Positions 1 to 11,647 of a stretch of 64,000 nt of DNA are shown piece after piece. The translations under genes and the position numbers were made by a program. This DNA comes from Serratia sp. DD3 (GTDB lineage: Bacteria; Pseudomonadota; Gammaproteobacteria; Enterobacterales; Enterobacteriaceae), in assembly GCF_000496755.2 (NCBI RefSeq), contig NZ_AYKS02000123.1, forward strand, positions 124,001 through 188,000, read 5' to 3'. Position 1 is the stretch's first letter. Each line of letters begins with the position of its first letter. The notes beneath the pieces are model-generated. The model saw only the letters and a program-made list of their open reading frames with translations. It ran no database searches and had not been told where the DNA came from.

Positions 1-187
1 AACCTGATTGCCGCACTCACAGGCCAGGTAACAAAAAATTGCGTTAATCCCCATTTACTGATTAACCCCTATTAACGACTTGACCTCTATTCACTACAAA
101 GGTGATAGATACCCGTGTTACTCTTTTAGCTGTAAAAATTAATTAGCGTTTTATGCTATAAAAAGTACATATCATGATACTTCACGT

Positions 188-232
188 CGCCAGATAAAAT
201 ATCTGCTTAATTGCACCTGCTTTTATCTGGCG
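188..232 (+). promoter_or_regulatory. Perfect 12-bp inverted repeat in the avtA leader
   Basis: The arms CGCCAGATAAAA (188-199) and TTTTATCTGGCG (221-232) pair perfectly around a 21-bp loop, ending 43 bp before the avtA start. It could be an RNA hairpin in the leader or an operator. No T-run follows the second arm, so it does not look like a standard terminator. The function is not known. Confidence 0.4.
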
Positions 233-275
233 GTATGGTGGAGCCCTACTGACCAATAACAATTCTGCGGCACCT

Positions 276-1529
276 ATGACTTTTTCTCTTTTCGGCGATA
301 AATTTACCCGTTATGCCGGTATCACCCGCTTAATGGACGACCTGAATGATGGTCTGCGCACCCCAGGCGCCATCATGCTCGGCGGTGGAAACCCTGCAAA
401 AATTCCAGAAATGGAAAGTTACTTCAAGCAACTGTGCCAAGATATGCTCGAAAATGGCAAATTGACTGAAGCACTATGTAACTACGATGGCCCACAAGGC
501 AAAGACCTCTTACTGTCAGCACTGGCTAATCTGCTACAGAAAGAGTTTGATTGGCCCATCGGGCCACAAAATATTGCGCTAACAAACGGCAGTCAAAGCG
601 CATTTTTCTACTTATTCAATTTGTTCGCAGGCCGCTACGCAGAAGGGAAACGCCGCCGCGTGTTATTCCCACTGGCTCCCGAGTACATCGGTTATGCTGA
701 TGCCGGGTTGGATGAAGGGGTATTTGTCTCCGCCAAACCCAATATAGAGTTCCTGCCAGACGGCCAATTTAAATATCACATCGATTTTGAGCATTTAACG
801 ATCGGTGACGATATTGGCATGATCTGCGTTTCACGCCCGACCAACCCGACAGGTAATGTGATCACCGACGAGGAACTGAACAAACTCGATCTATTGGCAC
901 AGCAGCACGATATACCTTTGGTGATTGATAACGCTTATGGCGTACCTTTCCCGGGCATTATTTTCAGCGACGCAACGCCATTATGGAACCCCAATATCAT
1001 TCTGTGCATGAGCCTGTCTAAACTCGGCCTGCCAGGTTCACGTTGTGGCATCGTTATAGCCAATGAACGGGTAATTACCGCCCTGACCAATATGAATGGC
1101 ATTATCAGCCTGTCGCCAGGAAGCATCGGCCCAGCGCTGGCGGCAGAAATGATTGAGCGTGGTGATCTGTTACGTCTGTCTAATGAAGTGATCGGCCCGT
1201 TCTACAAACAGCGTGTTGAACAGACCATTGGCATTATTCGCCGTTATCTGTCACCAGAACGTTGCCTGATCCACAAACCGGAAGGGGCTATTTTTCTCTG
1301 GTTATGGTTTAAGGATCTGCCCATCACCACAGAATTACTCTACCAACGCCTGAAGAAACGTGGGGTCCTGATGGTGCCAGGCCACTATTTCTTCCCAGGA
1401 CTGGAACAGGAATGGCCACATACCCACCAATGTATGCGTATGAACTATATCCCTGACCCAGCAAGCATTGAACAGGGTGTGATGATCTTGGCAGAAGAGG
1501 TTGAACGAGCACATCAAGAAGCGGGTTAA
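276..1529 (+). CDS. avtA: Valine-pyruvate aminotransferase AvtA
   Basis: PLP-dependent fold-type I aminotransferase (transaminase C) that exchanges amino groups between alanine/pyruvate and valine/2-ketoisovalerate in the cytoplasm, contributing to alanine and valine synthesis. The 417-residue length equals that of the E. coli enzyme. The Schiff-base lysine is K249 in SLSKLGLPG, and the SRPTNPTGN motif around residue 187 contains the conserved NPTG turn. It is transcribed alone, with a 12-bp inverted repeat in its leader and a convergent hairpin before yidE. It looks intact. Confidence 0.96.
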   Translation: MTFSLFGDKFTRYAGITRLMDDLNDGLRTPGAIMLGGGNPAKIPEMESYFKQLCQDMLENGKLTEALCNYDGPQGKDLLLSALANLLQKEFDWPIGPQNIALTNGSQSAFFYLFNLFAGRYAEGKRRRVLFPLAPEYIGYADAGLDEGVFVSAKPNIEFLPDGQFKYHIDFEHLTIGDDIGMICVSRPTNPTGNVITDEELNKLDLLAQQHDIPLVIDNAYGVPFPGIIFSDATPLWNPNIILCMSLSKLGLPGSRCGIVIANERVITALTNMNGIISLSPGSIGPALAAEMIERGDLLRLSNEVIGPFYKQRVEQTIGIIRRYLSPERCLIHKPEGAIFLWLWFKDLPITTELLYQRLKKRGVLMVPGHYFFPGLEQEWPHTHQCMRMNYIPDPASIEQGVMILAEEVERAHQEAG

Positions 1530-1537
1530 AGAACCAA

Positions 1538-1555
1538 GGGGCTCTGAAGAGCCCC
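1538..1555. terminator. GC-rich hairpin between convergent avtA and yidE
   Basis: Stem GGGGCTC (1538-1544) and GAGCCCC (1549-1555) with loop TGAA. It lies 8 bp after the avtA stop and about 50 bp beyond the yidE stop, which is where a shared terminator would be. Neither side has a strong T-run, so efficiency is uncertain. Confidence 0.5.
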
Positions 1556-1604
1556 TGAATCTACCACCTTGAAAAACATCACTACATGATCTTGAAAAAC
1601 ACCA

Positions 1605-3263
1605 TTACATGGCCCAAAACAGCACGGCCAACAATTGCGGAGACATAATACGCAGGAACATTGCCAACGGATAAACCGTGGCATAAGAGAGTGCCGCTGC
1701 ACCACTGGTGGGATGCAGGCCATTGGCAAAGGCCAGGGCAGGTGGATCAGTCATCGACCCTGCCAACATGCCAGATAGTGTCAGGTAGTTCATTTTGCCC
1801 ATCACCCGGGCTAATATACCCACGGTGATTAAGGGAATGGCAGTGATCAACGCACCATAGCCAATCCAGGCTAACCCTTCACCATGGATCAGGGTGTTAA
1901 TAAAGTTACCGCCCGACTTCAACCCCACCACCGCCAGGAACAATACAATACCCAACTCACGCAACGCCAGGTTAGCACTGGGGGGCATAAACCAGTAAAG
2001 TTTGCCGATACTGCCAATACGCCCCAGGATCAAAGCCACCACCAGTGGCCCGCCAGCCAACCCCAACCGCAACGCCGCCGGGAAGCCAGGAATAAACAAC
2101 GGAATAGAACCCAGCAGCACCCCTAACCCGATGCCAATAAACACTGGCAACATTTGTACCTGTTGCAACTTCTGCTTGGCGTTACCAACAATCGCCGCCA
2201 CGACCTCGATAGATTCTGGCCGCCCTACCAGGTTGAGAATATCCCCGAACTGCAGCGTGACATTACTGCCTGCCACCAGCTCAACACCAGCACGGTTAAG
2301 GCGCGAAATCACCACGTCATATTTCTGCTTAAAATTCAGATCGCGAACTTTTTTACCCAAGACCTTTTCGTTGGTCACCACGGCACGAACCACCTGCAGA
2401 GCAGTACCCTTGGTAGAAAGTGACACATCCACTTCCTCACCGATCACCAAGCGCGCGTTCTCCAACTCTTCACGCTTACCCACCAGGTGAAGAAAATCCC
2501 CTAACTCCAACATTTCTTGCGGTGATGGCACCATCAACAGGTCGCCCCGCTTCAGGCGCGAGCAGATGATGTCATCGCTGTTAAGTAATGGCACATTTTT
2601 GATGGCCAGACCTTGCAGGTTAGGGTTACGTACCGCCACATTCATGGTCTGCAGCAGTTCGCGATTGTTGCCCATGCTGTTTTCAAACTCTTTCGCTTCT
2701 TGTTCAATATTGATACGAAAGAACAGCCGGATAAGCCACATCACCAGTAGAATGCCACAGATACCAAATGGATAGGCCATGGCATACCCCATCCCCATAC
2801 GATCAACCAGTGCTGGATCCGACCCTAAATCGGTCAGTATCTGTTGCCCGGCACCCAGTGCTGGCGTATTGGTCACCGCACCCGAGAACACCCCAAGAAT
2901 AATCGGTAATGGTACCGCAAACAGTTTGTGGACTGCCGCTGCGACCACCCCGCCCATAAGCACCAGCAAAATGGCAAAGCCATTTAACCGGAGACCAGAG
3001 ACGCGCAGGGAAGAGAAGAAACCAGGCCCAACCTGGATACCGATGGTGTAAACAAACAGGATCAGCCCAAACTCCTGAATAAAGTGCAACATATCGCCGT
3101 TGAGGTCTATCTGATAAGTCTGTGCAAAGTGCCCGACAATGATACCGCCAAACAAGACGCCACCTATCCCTAAACCCACGCCATACACTTTCCAGTTGCC
3201 AATCCATAACCCGAGAATAGCCACTAACGCCAGCATACTGACGGTCAGGGCGATATCACTCAT
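1605..3263 (-). CDS. yidE: YidE, AspT/YidE/YbjL-family membrane transport protein
   Basis: Predicted inner-membrane antiporter of 552 residues with the duplicated membrane domain of the AspT-YidE-YbjL family. Hydrophobic segments cover residues 1-185 and 375-552, separated by a soluble section of about 190 residues that fits two RCK_C (TrkA-C) regulatory domains. The repeated signature [14 protein letters not shown] near residue 130 and [13 protein letters not shown] near residue 510 marks the two halves. Substrate is unknown. The length matches the family and no defect is seen. Its position next to ibpB follows the enterobacterial order. Confidence 0.93.
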   Translation of the reverse strand: MSDIALTVSMLALVAILGLWIGNWKVYGVGLGIGGVLFGGIIVGHFAQTYQIDLNGDMLHFIQEFGLILFVYTIGIQVGPGFFSSLRVSGLRLNGFAILLVLMGGVVAAAVHKLFAVPLPIILGVFSGAVTNTPALGAGQQILTDLGSDPALVDRMGMGYAMAYPFGICGILLVMWLIRLFFRINIEQEAKEFENSMGNNRELLQTMNVAVRNPNLQGLAIKNVPLLNSDDIICSRLKRGDLLMVPSPQEMLELGDFLHLVGKREELENARLVIGEEVDVSLSTKGTALQVVRAVVTNEKVLGKKVRDLNFKQKYDVVISRLNRAGVELVAGSNVTLQFGDILNLVGRPESIEVVAAIVGNAKQKLQQVQMLPVFIGIGLGVLLGSIPLFIPGFPAALRLGLAGGPLVVALILGRIGSIGKLYWFMPPSANLALRELGIVLFLAVVGLKSGGNFINTLIHGEGLAWIGYGALITAIPLITVGILARVMGKMNYLTLSGMLAGSMTDPPALAFANGLHPTSGAAALSYATVYPLAMFLRIMSPQLLAVLFWAM

Positions 3264-3449
3264 ACGTCACATCCTTAACAAAAGTTTAATAACCAATATG
3301 TGGTAAAAATCACAATTTAAAACGCAACCTAACTAGGTTAGAGGGATTCTGGCATAAACTTTGAGGGGGTAATGTGGGGTATTCCACATTAATGTGACAG
3401 GGGAGGCCATTCAGACCTCCCCACCATGATTTTCTTTTTATTCAGCCAG

Positions 3450-3878
3450 TTACTTGACTTCTAGCTCTGGAGTGCTACTGATGCTGATCCGTTGTGGCTG
3501 TAAGGCTTCCGATACATGGCGCACCAGCTCAATATGCAGCAGGCCATTTTCAAATTTGGCCTCGGAAACCTGCATGTGTTCCGCCAAGGTAAAAGTCAAA
3601 GTGAATTCTTTGCACTCCCATCCTTGATGCAGATATTCCACCTGTTTTTCTGGTGGCGTGGGTTTACCGCGTATCGATAAACGTGGACCTTCCACTTCAA
3701 TATCCAACTCACTCTGTTTGAACCCGGCCAACGCCAGAGAAATGCGGTAGTGGTTATCGTCACTCTTCTCTATGTTGTAGGGGGGAAACCCTTGGGGTTC
3801 CTGCCCACCCATTGAGCTGGCCAGCTTGTCAAAACCGATCCATTGACGCAAAAGTGGGGATAAATCGTAGTTACGCAT
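3450..3878 (-). CDS. ibpB: Small heat-shock protein IbpB
   Basis: Alpha-crystallin-type holdase of 142 residues that works with IbpA to keep aggregated proteins ready for disaggregation by ClpB/DnaK. The alpha-crystallin domain spans about residues 30-125, and the C-terminal ISI tripeptide (in QRISISS) is the anchor that contacts neighbouring subunits. I chose ATG 3878 because AAGGAG lies 9 nt upstream and the protein then begins [12 protein letters not shown], as in E. coli. An upstream in-frame start adds only six residues and lacks a good ribosome-binding site. It is second in the ibpAB operon, 92 bp after ibpA. Confidence 0.96.
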   Translation of the reverse strand: MRNYDLSPLLRQWIGFDKLASSMGGQEPQGFPPYNIEKSDDNHYRISLALAGFKQSELDIEVEGPRLSIRGKPTPPEKQVEYLHQGWECKEFTLTFTLAEHMQVSEAKFENGLLHIELVRHVSEALQPQRISISSTPELEVK

Positions 3879-3970
3879 GGTATTAACTCCTTCCAAGAAG
3901 CGAGATAGGTATTAATTTGCCCCCGAACTATCAGCAGGCAAGGTGGTGTTTCACCCACAGTGAAACGGAA
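3879..3970 (-). promoter_or_regulatory. Candidate RNA thermometer in the ibpA-ibpB spacer
   Basis: On the minus strand the ibpB ribosome-binding site AAGGAG follows CTTCTTGG directly, so a short U-rich strand can fold back on the Shine-Dalgarno sequence. This is the arrangement of ROSE-type thermometers described for ibp genes of other enterobacteria. The folding is my inference from complementarity. Confidence 0.4.
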
Positions 3971-4384
3971 TTATTTAATTTCGATCCGACGCGGTTTTAA
4001 TGTTTCCGGCACGATGCGCTGCAGATCGATATACAGCAAACCGTTTTCCAGCTTAGCCCCTTTAATTTGAATATGTTCGGCCAACTGAAATTTACGTTCA
4101 AAATTACGCTCGGCAATACCTTGGTATAAATAGGTTTTTTCAACGGCCTGATTATGGCGAGCACCACGCACAATCAGCAGATTGTCCTGGGTGATAATCT
4201 CCAGTTCCGGCTCGGCAAACCCGGCCACCGCGATGGCGATACGATAATTATTCTCATCAACCAGCTCAACGTTATACGGCGGATAGCCACCATTACCTTG
4301 ATTTTGCCCGGTTTGCAGAGCATTAAACAGGCGATCAAAACCAATAGCAGAACGGTATAGTGGGGAAAGATCAAAATTGCTCAT
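3971..4384 (-). CDS. ibpA: Small heat-shock protein IbpA
   Basis: Alpha-crystallin-type small heat-shock protein of 137 residues, the same length as E. coli IbpA. It begins [20 protein letters not shown] and ends with the IEI anchor motif (RRIEIK). It binds unfolding proteins at the surface of aggregates and recruits IbpB. AGGAGG lies 8 nt before the start codon. It is first in the ibpAB operon and is transcribed from a sigma-32 promoter about 120 bp upstream. The divergent neighbour is a yidQ-type lipoprotein gene, as in E. coli. Confidence 0.97.
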   Translation of the reverse strand: MSNFDLSPLYRSAIGFDRLFNALQTGQNQGNGGYPPYNVELVDENNYRIAIAVAGFAEPELEIITQDNLLIVRGARHNQAVEKTYLYQGIAERNFERKFQLAEHIQIKGAKLENGLLYIDLQRIVPETLKPRRIEIK

Positions 4385-4511
4385 AAAACTGCCTCCTAAA
4401 ACACTTCAGCGAGGTGGGTAATAACGTCTTCCATTATGGACAGACTCAAATGTGGACAAGCTCAACGCCAGAGTCCCTTTTCAGCGAACTCTTAAATTGG
4501 CGTTACCAAGA

Positions 4512-4539
4512 AAATGGGGCTGGGTTCACTTATTTCAAC
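4512..4539 (-). promoter_or_regulatory. Sigma-32 (heat-shock) promoter of ibpAB
   Basis: Reading on the minus strand, GTTGAAA (4533-4539) is followed after 13 bp by CCCCATTT (4512-4519). The RpoH consensus is CTTGAAA with CCCCATNT at 11-16 bp, so the -10 is perfect and the -35 differs at one base. It implies a leader of about 120 nt on the ibpA messenger. Confidence 0.85.
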
Positions 4540-4722
4540 TCACCGGGTTAAAAAAATCGTCAAACATAAAGACGATAATTTGCCCATCACATACAATAAA
4601 GTGAGATAACCGCCACAGAGCTAAATTTTATATCTTTCAATCTATTCGTGAGCTGGTAAAAATTGATTTAACTTAATCATAAATCAGCAAATTTCGGCAG
4701 AAATCCACCTCAGGATGAGTCA

Positions 4723-5082
4723 ATGAAATCAGTAAAGAGACTAACCACCAGCGGCCTGTGCTTACTCATCAGTGGCTGCTCCAGCGTGATGAGCCACACC
4801 GGTGGCGATCAGGGTTACTATCCTGGCACCCGTGCCAGCATAGATACGATGAAAAAAGAGGACACCAGTTGGGCCATGATGCCCCTGTTAGCCATCGATC
4901 TACCCTTCTCGGCAGTGATGGATACCATTTTGCTACCTTATGATTACCTCCGTTCGGATGATGATAAAACCACCCTGTCCCCCAAAGCACGTATCGAACG
5001 TGACGAGGCAAAAAATCTGTCTGAGAGCGGTAATCTAGGGCAGGGGATGCCAACGCCACCCCCCCCGAAGACCCAGAAATAG
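4723..5082 (+). CDS. yidQ: YidQ/YceK-family (DUF1375) lipoprotein
   Basis: Small outer-membrane lipoprotein of 119 residues. The signal peptide ends in the lipobox I-S-G-C with the lipidated cysteine at C19; serine at +2 predicts sorting to the outer membrane. The mature part contains the family core GDQGYYPGTRASID and a hydrophobic stretch ending DLPFSAVMDTILLPYDY. The C-terminal tail is proline-rich and likely unstructured. It is divergent from ibpA, as yidQ is in E. coli. Function is unknown. The next gene starts 33 bp later, so the two may be co-transcribed. Confidence 0.85.
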   Translation: MKSVKRLTTSGLCLLISGCSSVMSHTGGDQGYYPGTRASIDTMKKEDTSWAMMPLLAIDLPFSAVMDTILLPYDYLRSDDDKTTLSPKARIERDEAKNLSESGNLGQGMPTPPPPKTQK

Positions 5083-5115
5083 TTCCATGCCATTTAAAAT
5101 CCTAAAGAGAACAGT

Positions 5116-6081
5116 ATGAGCCTATTTGATGACATTGTTTCCGCCCATCAACAATTGCGCCCACAAGTCCGCGTCACCCCGTTGGAACACAGCGTGCTGC
5201 TTTCACAGCAATTAGGCTGCGAGCTCTATCTCAAGTGCGATCATTTACAACATACCGGCTCATTTAAGTTTCGTGGCGCCAGCAACAAACTACGGTTACT
5301 GAGTGAACAACAACGTCAACAAGGCGTGATTACCGCATCAACCGGTAACCATGGTCAAGCCGTTGCACTCGCGGGTAAATTAATGGGCGTCAATGTCACC
5401 GTCTATGCACCTGAAAGTGCCGCTACCATCAAGCTCGATACCATCCGTGCCTTAGGTGGCAAGGTGGAATTGGTCCCGGGTGACCCATTGAATGCCGAGT
5501 TGGCTGCGGAAAAGGCCGCACGCCAACAGCATAAAACCTATATTTCCCCTTATAACGATGCCGACGTAATTGCAGGCCAAGGCACCTGTGGGATGGAAAT
5601 CATCGAACAGCAGCCAGAACTGGATGCGGTATTTGTTGCGGTGGGTGGCGGCGGCTATATTGCGGGAATGGGTACCGTTCTAAAAAAATTGTCGCCAAAA
5701 ACACAACTTATTGCCTGCTGGCCAGAAAATGCCACCAGCATGTACAGCGCACTGGAGGCGGGGCATATCTACCCAGTGGAAGAACAAGAGACTCTCTCTG
5801 ACGGTACTGCGGGGGGAGTGGAACCGGGTGCTATCACCTTCCCCCTGTGCCAACAGGTCATTGACCGTAAAGTATTGGTCAGCGAAGAGGAAATCAAACA
5901 GGCAATGCGCCTGGTTGCCAGTAGCGACCGTTGGATTATCGAAGGTGCTGCCGGCGTGGCCTTAGCCGCAGCCTGCAAATTGGCACCCGAGTTGCTAGGC
6001 AAAAAAGTGGCCGTGGTGTTATGTGGTAAAAATATTGTGCTGGAAAAATATTTGCAGGCAGTCAGCCATGAAAGTCATTAA
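5116..6081 (+). CDS. Threonine/serine dehydratase-like PLP enzyme
   Basis: Fold-type II PLP enzyme of 321 residues in the threonine ammonia-lyase family. Schiff-base lysine K51 sits in TGSFKFRGA, the cofactor-binding asparagine in STGNHGQA (75-82), and the phosphate loop GGGGYIAG at about 177-184. It lacks the C-terminal ACT/regulatory domain of biosynthetic IlvA, so it is probably catabolic. The adjoining ornithine cyclodeaminase-like gene overlaps its stop by 14 bp, a pairing also seen as EutB-EutC in ectoine use. No other ectoine genes are present, so the substrate is open: threonine, serine or a hydroxylated amino acid. Confidence 0.85.
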   Translation: MSLFDDIVSAHQQLRPQVRVTPLEHSVLLSQQLGCELYLKCDHLQHTGSFKFRGASNKLRLLSEQQRQQGVITASTGNHGQAVALAGKLMGVNVTVYAPESAATIKLDTIRALGGKVELVPGDPLNAELAAEKAARQQHKTYISPYNDADVIAGQGTCGMEIIEQQPELDAVFVAVGGGGYIAGMGTVLKKLSPKTQLIACWPENATSMYSALEAGHIYPVEEQETLSDGTAGGVEPGAITFPLCQQVIDRKVLVSEEEIKQAMRLVASSDRWIIEGAAGVALAAACKLAPELLGKKVAVVLCGKNIVLEKYLQAVSHESH

Positions 6082-7009
6082 TAAAACACAAATTCTTGCT
6101 GCTTTTGATGCCGACAGCATCACCCAACTGCTAAAAACCGGTTTTATCGCCTACTCTGCGCGCCAGGTACAGATGCCACCAGTGCAACACTTTCGGTTTG
6201 AAGCTGCGGCAGGTGACTGTTGTATTAAATCCGCATGGCTGGAAAGGGAAGAATACTTTGTGGTGAAAGTGTCTTCTGGGTTTTACCACAATCCACAACA
6301 AGGGCTGCCTAGCAACCAAGGCTTAATGATGGCCTTTTCTGCGCAAACTGGCAAACCACAGGTGCTACTGTTGGATGAAGGCTGGCTGACAGCATTACGT
6401 ACTGCCCTGGCTGGGCGCATCGCTGCGGAATTATGCGCACCGCAAAACGTGCAGGCCATTGGTATCGTGGGCACAGGAATGCAGGCATGGCTACAATTGC
6501 AACACCTTAAAACGGTCACCGACTGTCGCCAAGTGTGGCTTTGGGGTCGCAGCCCACATCACCTTGCTGACTATTGTCAACGGGCTGAAGCGGAAGGTTT
6601 TCAGGTAAATACCACCCAAAATGCCGCTGAACTGGCGGCACATTGCAATCTGATTGTGACCACCACGCCAAGCCGTGAACCCCTGCTGCAAGCAGAGGAT
6701 ATCCGCCCAGGAACACATATCACCGCCGTAGGGTCAGACGCTGAGGGAAAACAGGAGTTAGCAACGGCGTTGGTCGCCAAAGCTGACACCATCCTGGTGG
6801 ATGCACTCAGTCAATGCAGTCAGTATGGTGAAATTGCTCGTGCCTATCAGCAAAATTTACTGGCGTCAGTAGCTGTGGTTGAGTTCGGAGAAATACTGGC
6901 TCGTGGCGAGCGGGTTAGAAAGAATGAACAACAGATCACCTTGGCCGACCTCACCGGGTTAGCCATTCAGGATGCTCAGATTGTGAAAGGAATTCTGGCA
7001 AAACTATAA
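6068..7009 (+). CDS. Ornithine cyclodeaminase/mu-crystallin family protein
   Basis: NAD(P)-dependent enzyme of 313 residues. The substrate lysine lies in VVKVSSG (K67), the LRTALAG motif with R111 follows, and the dinucleotide loop GIVGTGMQA is at 132-140. Family members include ornithine cyclodeaminase, alanine dehydrogenase and ketimine reductases. I chose ATG 6068 over an in-frame start 45 bp upstream because the protein then begins like the family and overlaps the dehydratase by only 14 bp. The tight overlap implies translational coupling. A plausible joint role is that the dehydratase makes a keto or imino acid that this enzyme reduces. It converges with yidA, overlapping by 6 bp. Confidence 0.85.
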   Translation: MKVINKTQILAAFDADSITQLLKTGFIAYSARQVQMPPVQHFRFEAAAGDCCIKSAWLEREEYFVVKVSSGFYHNPQQGLPSNQGLMMAFSAQTGKPQVLLLDEGWLTALRTALAGRIAAELCAPQNVQAIGIVGTGMQAWLQLQHLKTVTDCRQVWLWGRSPHHLADYCQRAEAEGFQVNTTQNAAELAAHCNLIVTTTPSREPLLQAEDIRPGTHITAVGSDAEGKQELATALVAKADTILVDALSQCSQYGEIARAYQQNLLASVAVVEFGEILARGERVRKNEQQITLADLTGLAIQDAQIVKGILAKL

Positions 7010-7813
7010 TACGAACTTCTCAATAGCGCGTGCCACGCCGTCTTCGGTGTTGGTACTCGTTACAAACTGGGCAATCTCTTTCAGTTCCGCGATCGCATTG
7101 CCCATCGCTACGCCAACACCAGCATATTCAATCATCGCAATATCGTTACCCTGATCCCCCAGCGCCATCACGTTTTGCTGTTTGATACCCAGATGATCCG
7201 CCAGCATTTTCACCCCAGCGCCTTTATCAACCCGCTGGTGCAAGATTTCCAGGTAAAAGGGGGCGCTTTTCATAATGGTGTAACGCTCGCCGGCTTCCGC
7301 TGGCAAATGAGCGATGGCATGCTCTAACAATTCAGGCTCATCAATCATCATCACTTTCGGGAAACGTAGGGTACGATCCATCTCCTCTACGCTACGGTAT
7401 TTCAACGGAATACCGGTAATTCCCGCTTCACGAATGGTATATTTGCCAATGTTTTTATTCGGGGTATACAGGGTATCGAAATCAAATGCGTGATAATGCA
7501 CCCCAAGCTGCCGCGCTAACTGCTCAAAATAGAGATAATCGTCAAAACTGAGGGTTTCTTGCAGAATGCAGGTTCCATCGGCGGCTTTAAGCACCAATGC
7601 ACCGTTATAGGTAATACAGAAATCATCAGCGCCTTGCATATCCAACTGACATAGATAATCCTGCACCCCCACATAGGGCCGCCCTGTAGCCAGCACCACC
7701 TTCACCCCTTGAGCGCGCGCCGCACTAATCGCTTGCTTCACCGCTGGCGTGATCTGGTGTTGAGGGTTGAGTAACGTGCCATCCATATCAATTGCTATCA
7801 GTTCAATCGCCAT
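7004..7813 (-). CDS. yidA: Sugar-phosphatase YidA (HAD superfamily)
   Basis: Cytoplasmic HAD-IIB (Cof-type) phosphatase of 269 residues; E. coli YidA has 270. Motif I is IDMDGTLLNP near residue 8, motif II is VLATGRP, and motif IV is ALGDQGNDIAMIEYAGVGVAMGNA (split here as ALGDQGNDIAM and GVGVAMGNA). E. coli YidA hydrolyses erythrose 4-phosphate, alpha-glucose 1-phosphate and similar sugars. I chose ATG 7813 because the protein then begins MAIELIAIDMDG as in E. coli, with AAGAGA upstream. The upstream in-frame start adds 16 unrelated residues. The 3' end overlaps the convergent cyclodeaminase-like gene by 6 bp. Confidence 0.94.
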   Translation of the reverse strand: MAIELIAIDMDGTLLNPQHQITPAVKQAISAARAQGVKVVLATGRPYVGVQDYLCQLDMQGADDFCITYNGALVLKAADGTCILQETLSFDDYLYFEQLARQLGVHYHAFDFDTLYTPNKNIGKYTIREAGITGIPLKYRSVEEMDRTLRFPKVMMIDEPELLEHAIAHLPAEAGERYTIMKSAPFYLEILHQRVDKGAGVKMLADHLGIKQQNVMALGDQGNDIAMIEYAGVGVAMGNAIAELKEIAQFVTSTNTEDGVARAIEKFVL

Positions 7814-7920
7814 ACGAATTTCTCTTGGTAAGTTTCCTTGGTAGGTATCAGGTTGGTGCAAGGTGTTGGTAGACGATAACCTAGCCTGGCTAGAATTCAG
7901 CGAGACTAAAACGCAGCGAT

Positions 7921-7953
7921 AAAAAATCCGCGCGGGAGCACCGGCGCGGATTT
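7921..7953 (-). terminator. Rho-independent terminator of gyrB
   Basis: On the minus strand AAATCCGCGC and GCGCGGATTT form a 10-bp stem followed by a T-run (complement of A7921-7926). It lies just beyond the gyrB stop and closes the dnaA-dnaN-recF-gyrB transcript. Confidence 0.85.
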
Positions 7954-7972
7954 TCTGTTGCTGATTAACGCA

Positions 7973-10405
<2,433 letters not shown>

Positions 10406-11491
10406 TTAATCCTGTGGTTGAACTTCTATTTTACCCTGTTCCACACGGAACATCCTGCCCTTTTCACCGATCATGTCAGTAACTTGTTCAGCACTTACCG
10501 CGCTGACAAAAACCTGAGCCTGAGTGGCTTTCAGACGTTCAGCCAGCAACCGGCGACGGCCAGTGTCCAGCTCGGAGGCAAAATCATCAATCAGATACAG
10601 GCAACGCCGCCCGCTCTGCCGGGTGAGAAACTCACCCTGCGCCAAGCGCAATGCACACATCAGCAATTTAAGCTGACCGCGTGATAATAAATCTTCTACC
10701 GGTGTGCCTTCGGCACGAATACGGAAATCTGCTTTATGTGGCCCAACCGAGGTATAGGTTAATGCCCTGTCGCGCTCAAACTGCCGCTCCAACAGCTCTC
10801 CATAGTCACTCTCTTTATCCCAACCGCGCTGAAAAGAGAAATTTAACGCAAATTCAGGCAAAAATTGTGCACAGGTCGCAGTAATATCGGCGGCAATGGC
10901 CTCACTGTATGCCGCCCGCCACTCGCTGATGCGTTCAGCCAGTGGAACCAACTGCTGATCCCAGGCGCGCAATTGCGCATAACGACTGACTTGGCGCAAG
11001 CCAGCATTACGTTGCTTCAGTAACCGTTTCAGGTTGCTCCAGGCGGTGAAAAAACCGGGTACATCATGGAAGCATCCCCAATCCACAAACGCGCGCCGAT
11101 ATTTTGGCCCGCCATTGAGCAGAGTAAAACCTTCGGGAGTAATCAACTGCATGGGCAATAGTTGGGCGAGTTCCGCCACTTTATGACCATCGCTGCCATC
11201 AATACGTACTTTGCTGTCACCTTGCCGGCTTCGGCTTAGTCCTACTGATAACTCACGTTCCGCCCCTTCAATCCGGCCATGCAGTACAAATTCCGGCTGA
11301 TCATGACGGATCACTCGGCCAGCCTGCAAGCTGCGAAAAGCACGCCCATGACCAAGGGTATAAACCGCCTCTAATACGCTGGTTTTACCACTGCCATTGG
11401 CCCCAACCAGGAAGTTAAACCCAGGTGCGGGAGCCAGATCCGCCGCTTCAATATTGCGGAAATCTTTAATCAGTAAACGCGTTAACGCCAT
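10406..11491 (-). CDS. recF: DNA replication and repair protein RecF
   Basis: SMC-like ATPase (361 residues) of the RecFOR gap-repair pathway; it helps load RecA at single-strand gaps and aids fork restart. Walker A is GANGSGKT (30-37), the ABC-type signature is [10 protein letters not shown] near residue 270, and Walker B is [11 protein letters not shown] near 300. It starts [13 protein letters not shown], close to E. coli. In E. coli recF abuts dnaN; here a 156-bp spacer separates them. It is otherwise intact. Confidence 0.96.
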   Translation of the reverse strand: MALTRLLIKDFRNIEAADLAPAPGFNFLVGANGSGKTSVLEAVYTLGHGRAFRSLQAGRVIRHDQPEFVLHGRIEGAERELSVGLSRSRQGDSKVRIDGSDGHKVAELAQLLPMQLITPEGFTLLNGGPKYRRAFVDWGCFHDVPGFFTAWSNLKRLLKQRNAGLRQVSRYAQLRAWDQQLVPLAERISEWRAAYSEAIAADITATCAQFLPEFALNFSFQRGWDKESDYGELLERQFERDRALTYTSVGPHKADFRIRAEGTPVEDLLSRGQLKLLMCALRLAQGEFLTRQSGRRCLYLIDDFASELDTGRRRLLAERLKATQAQVFVSAVSAEQVTDMIGEKGRMFRVEQGKIEVQPQD

Positions 11492-11647
11492 GCGGCAGTT
11501 ATCTTAATCATCGAACAACCCTGGGCGTTATCGTCGCAAGCCATTTGCGTGCCGTAAAACCCCCAGCAACCGATGCGTACACAGAGTACGTCAGGATTGC
11601 GAGTACGGCCCAATCACAAAGGAGCAAGTAAGATAGCCCGATAATTT
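11492..11647. other. Unexpected spacer between dnaN and recF
   Basis: A 156-bp stretch without an ORF separates two genes that touch in E. coli. It holds small inverted repeats such as CGCAA-GCCAT-TTGCG and GTAC pairs, and looks like a degenerate intergenic repeat rather than coding sequence. I cannot assign it to a named repeat family. Confidence 0.5.
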
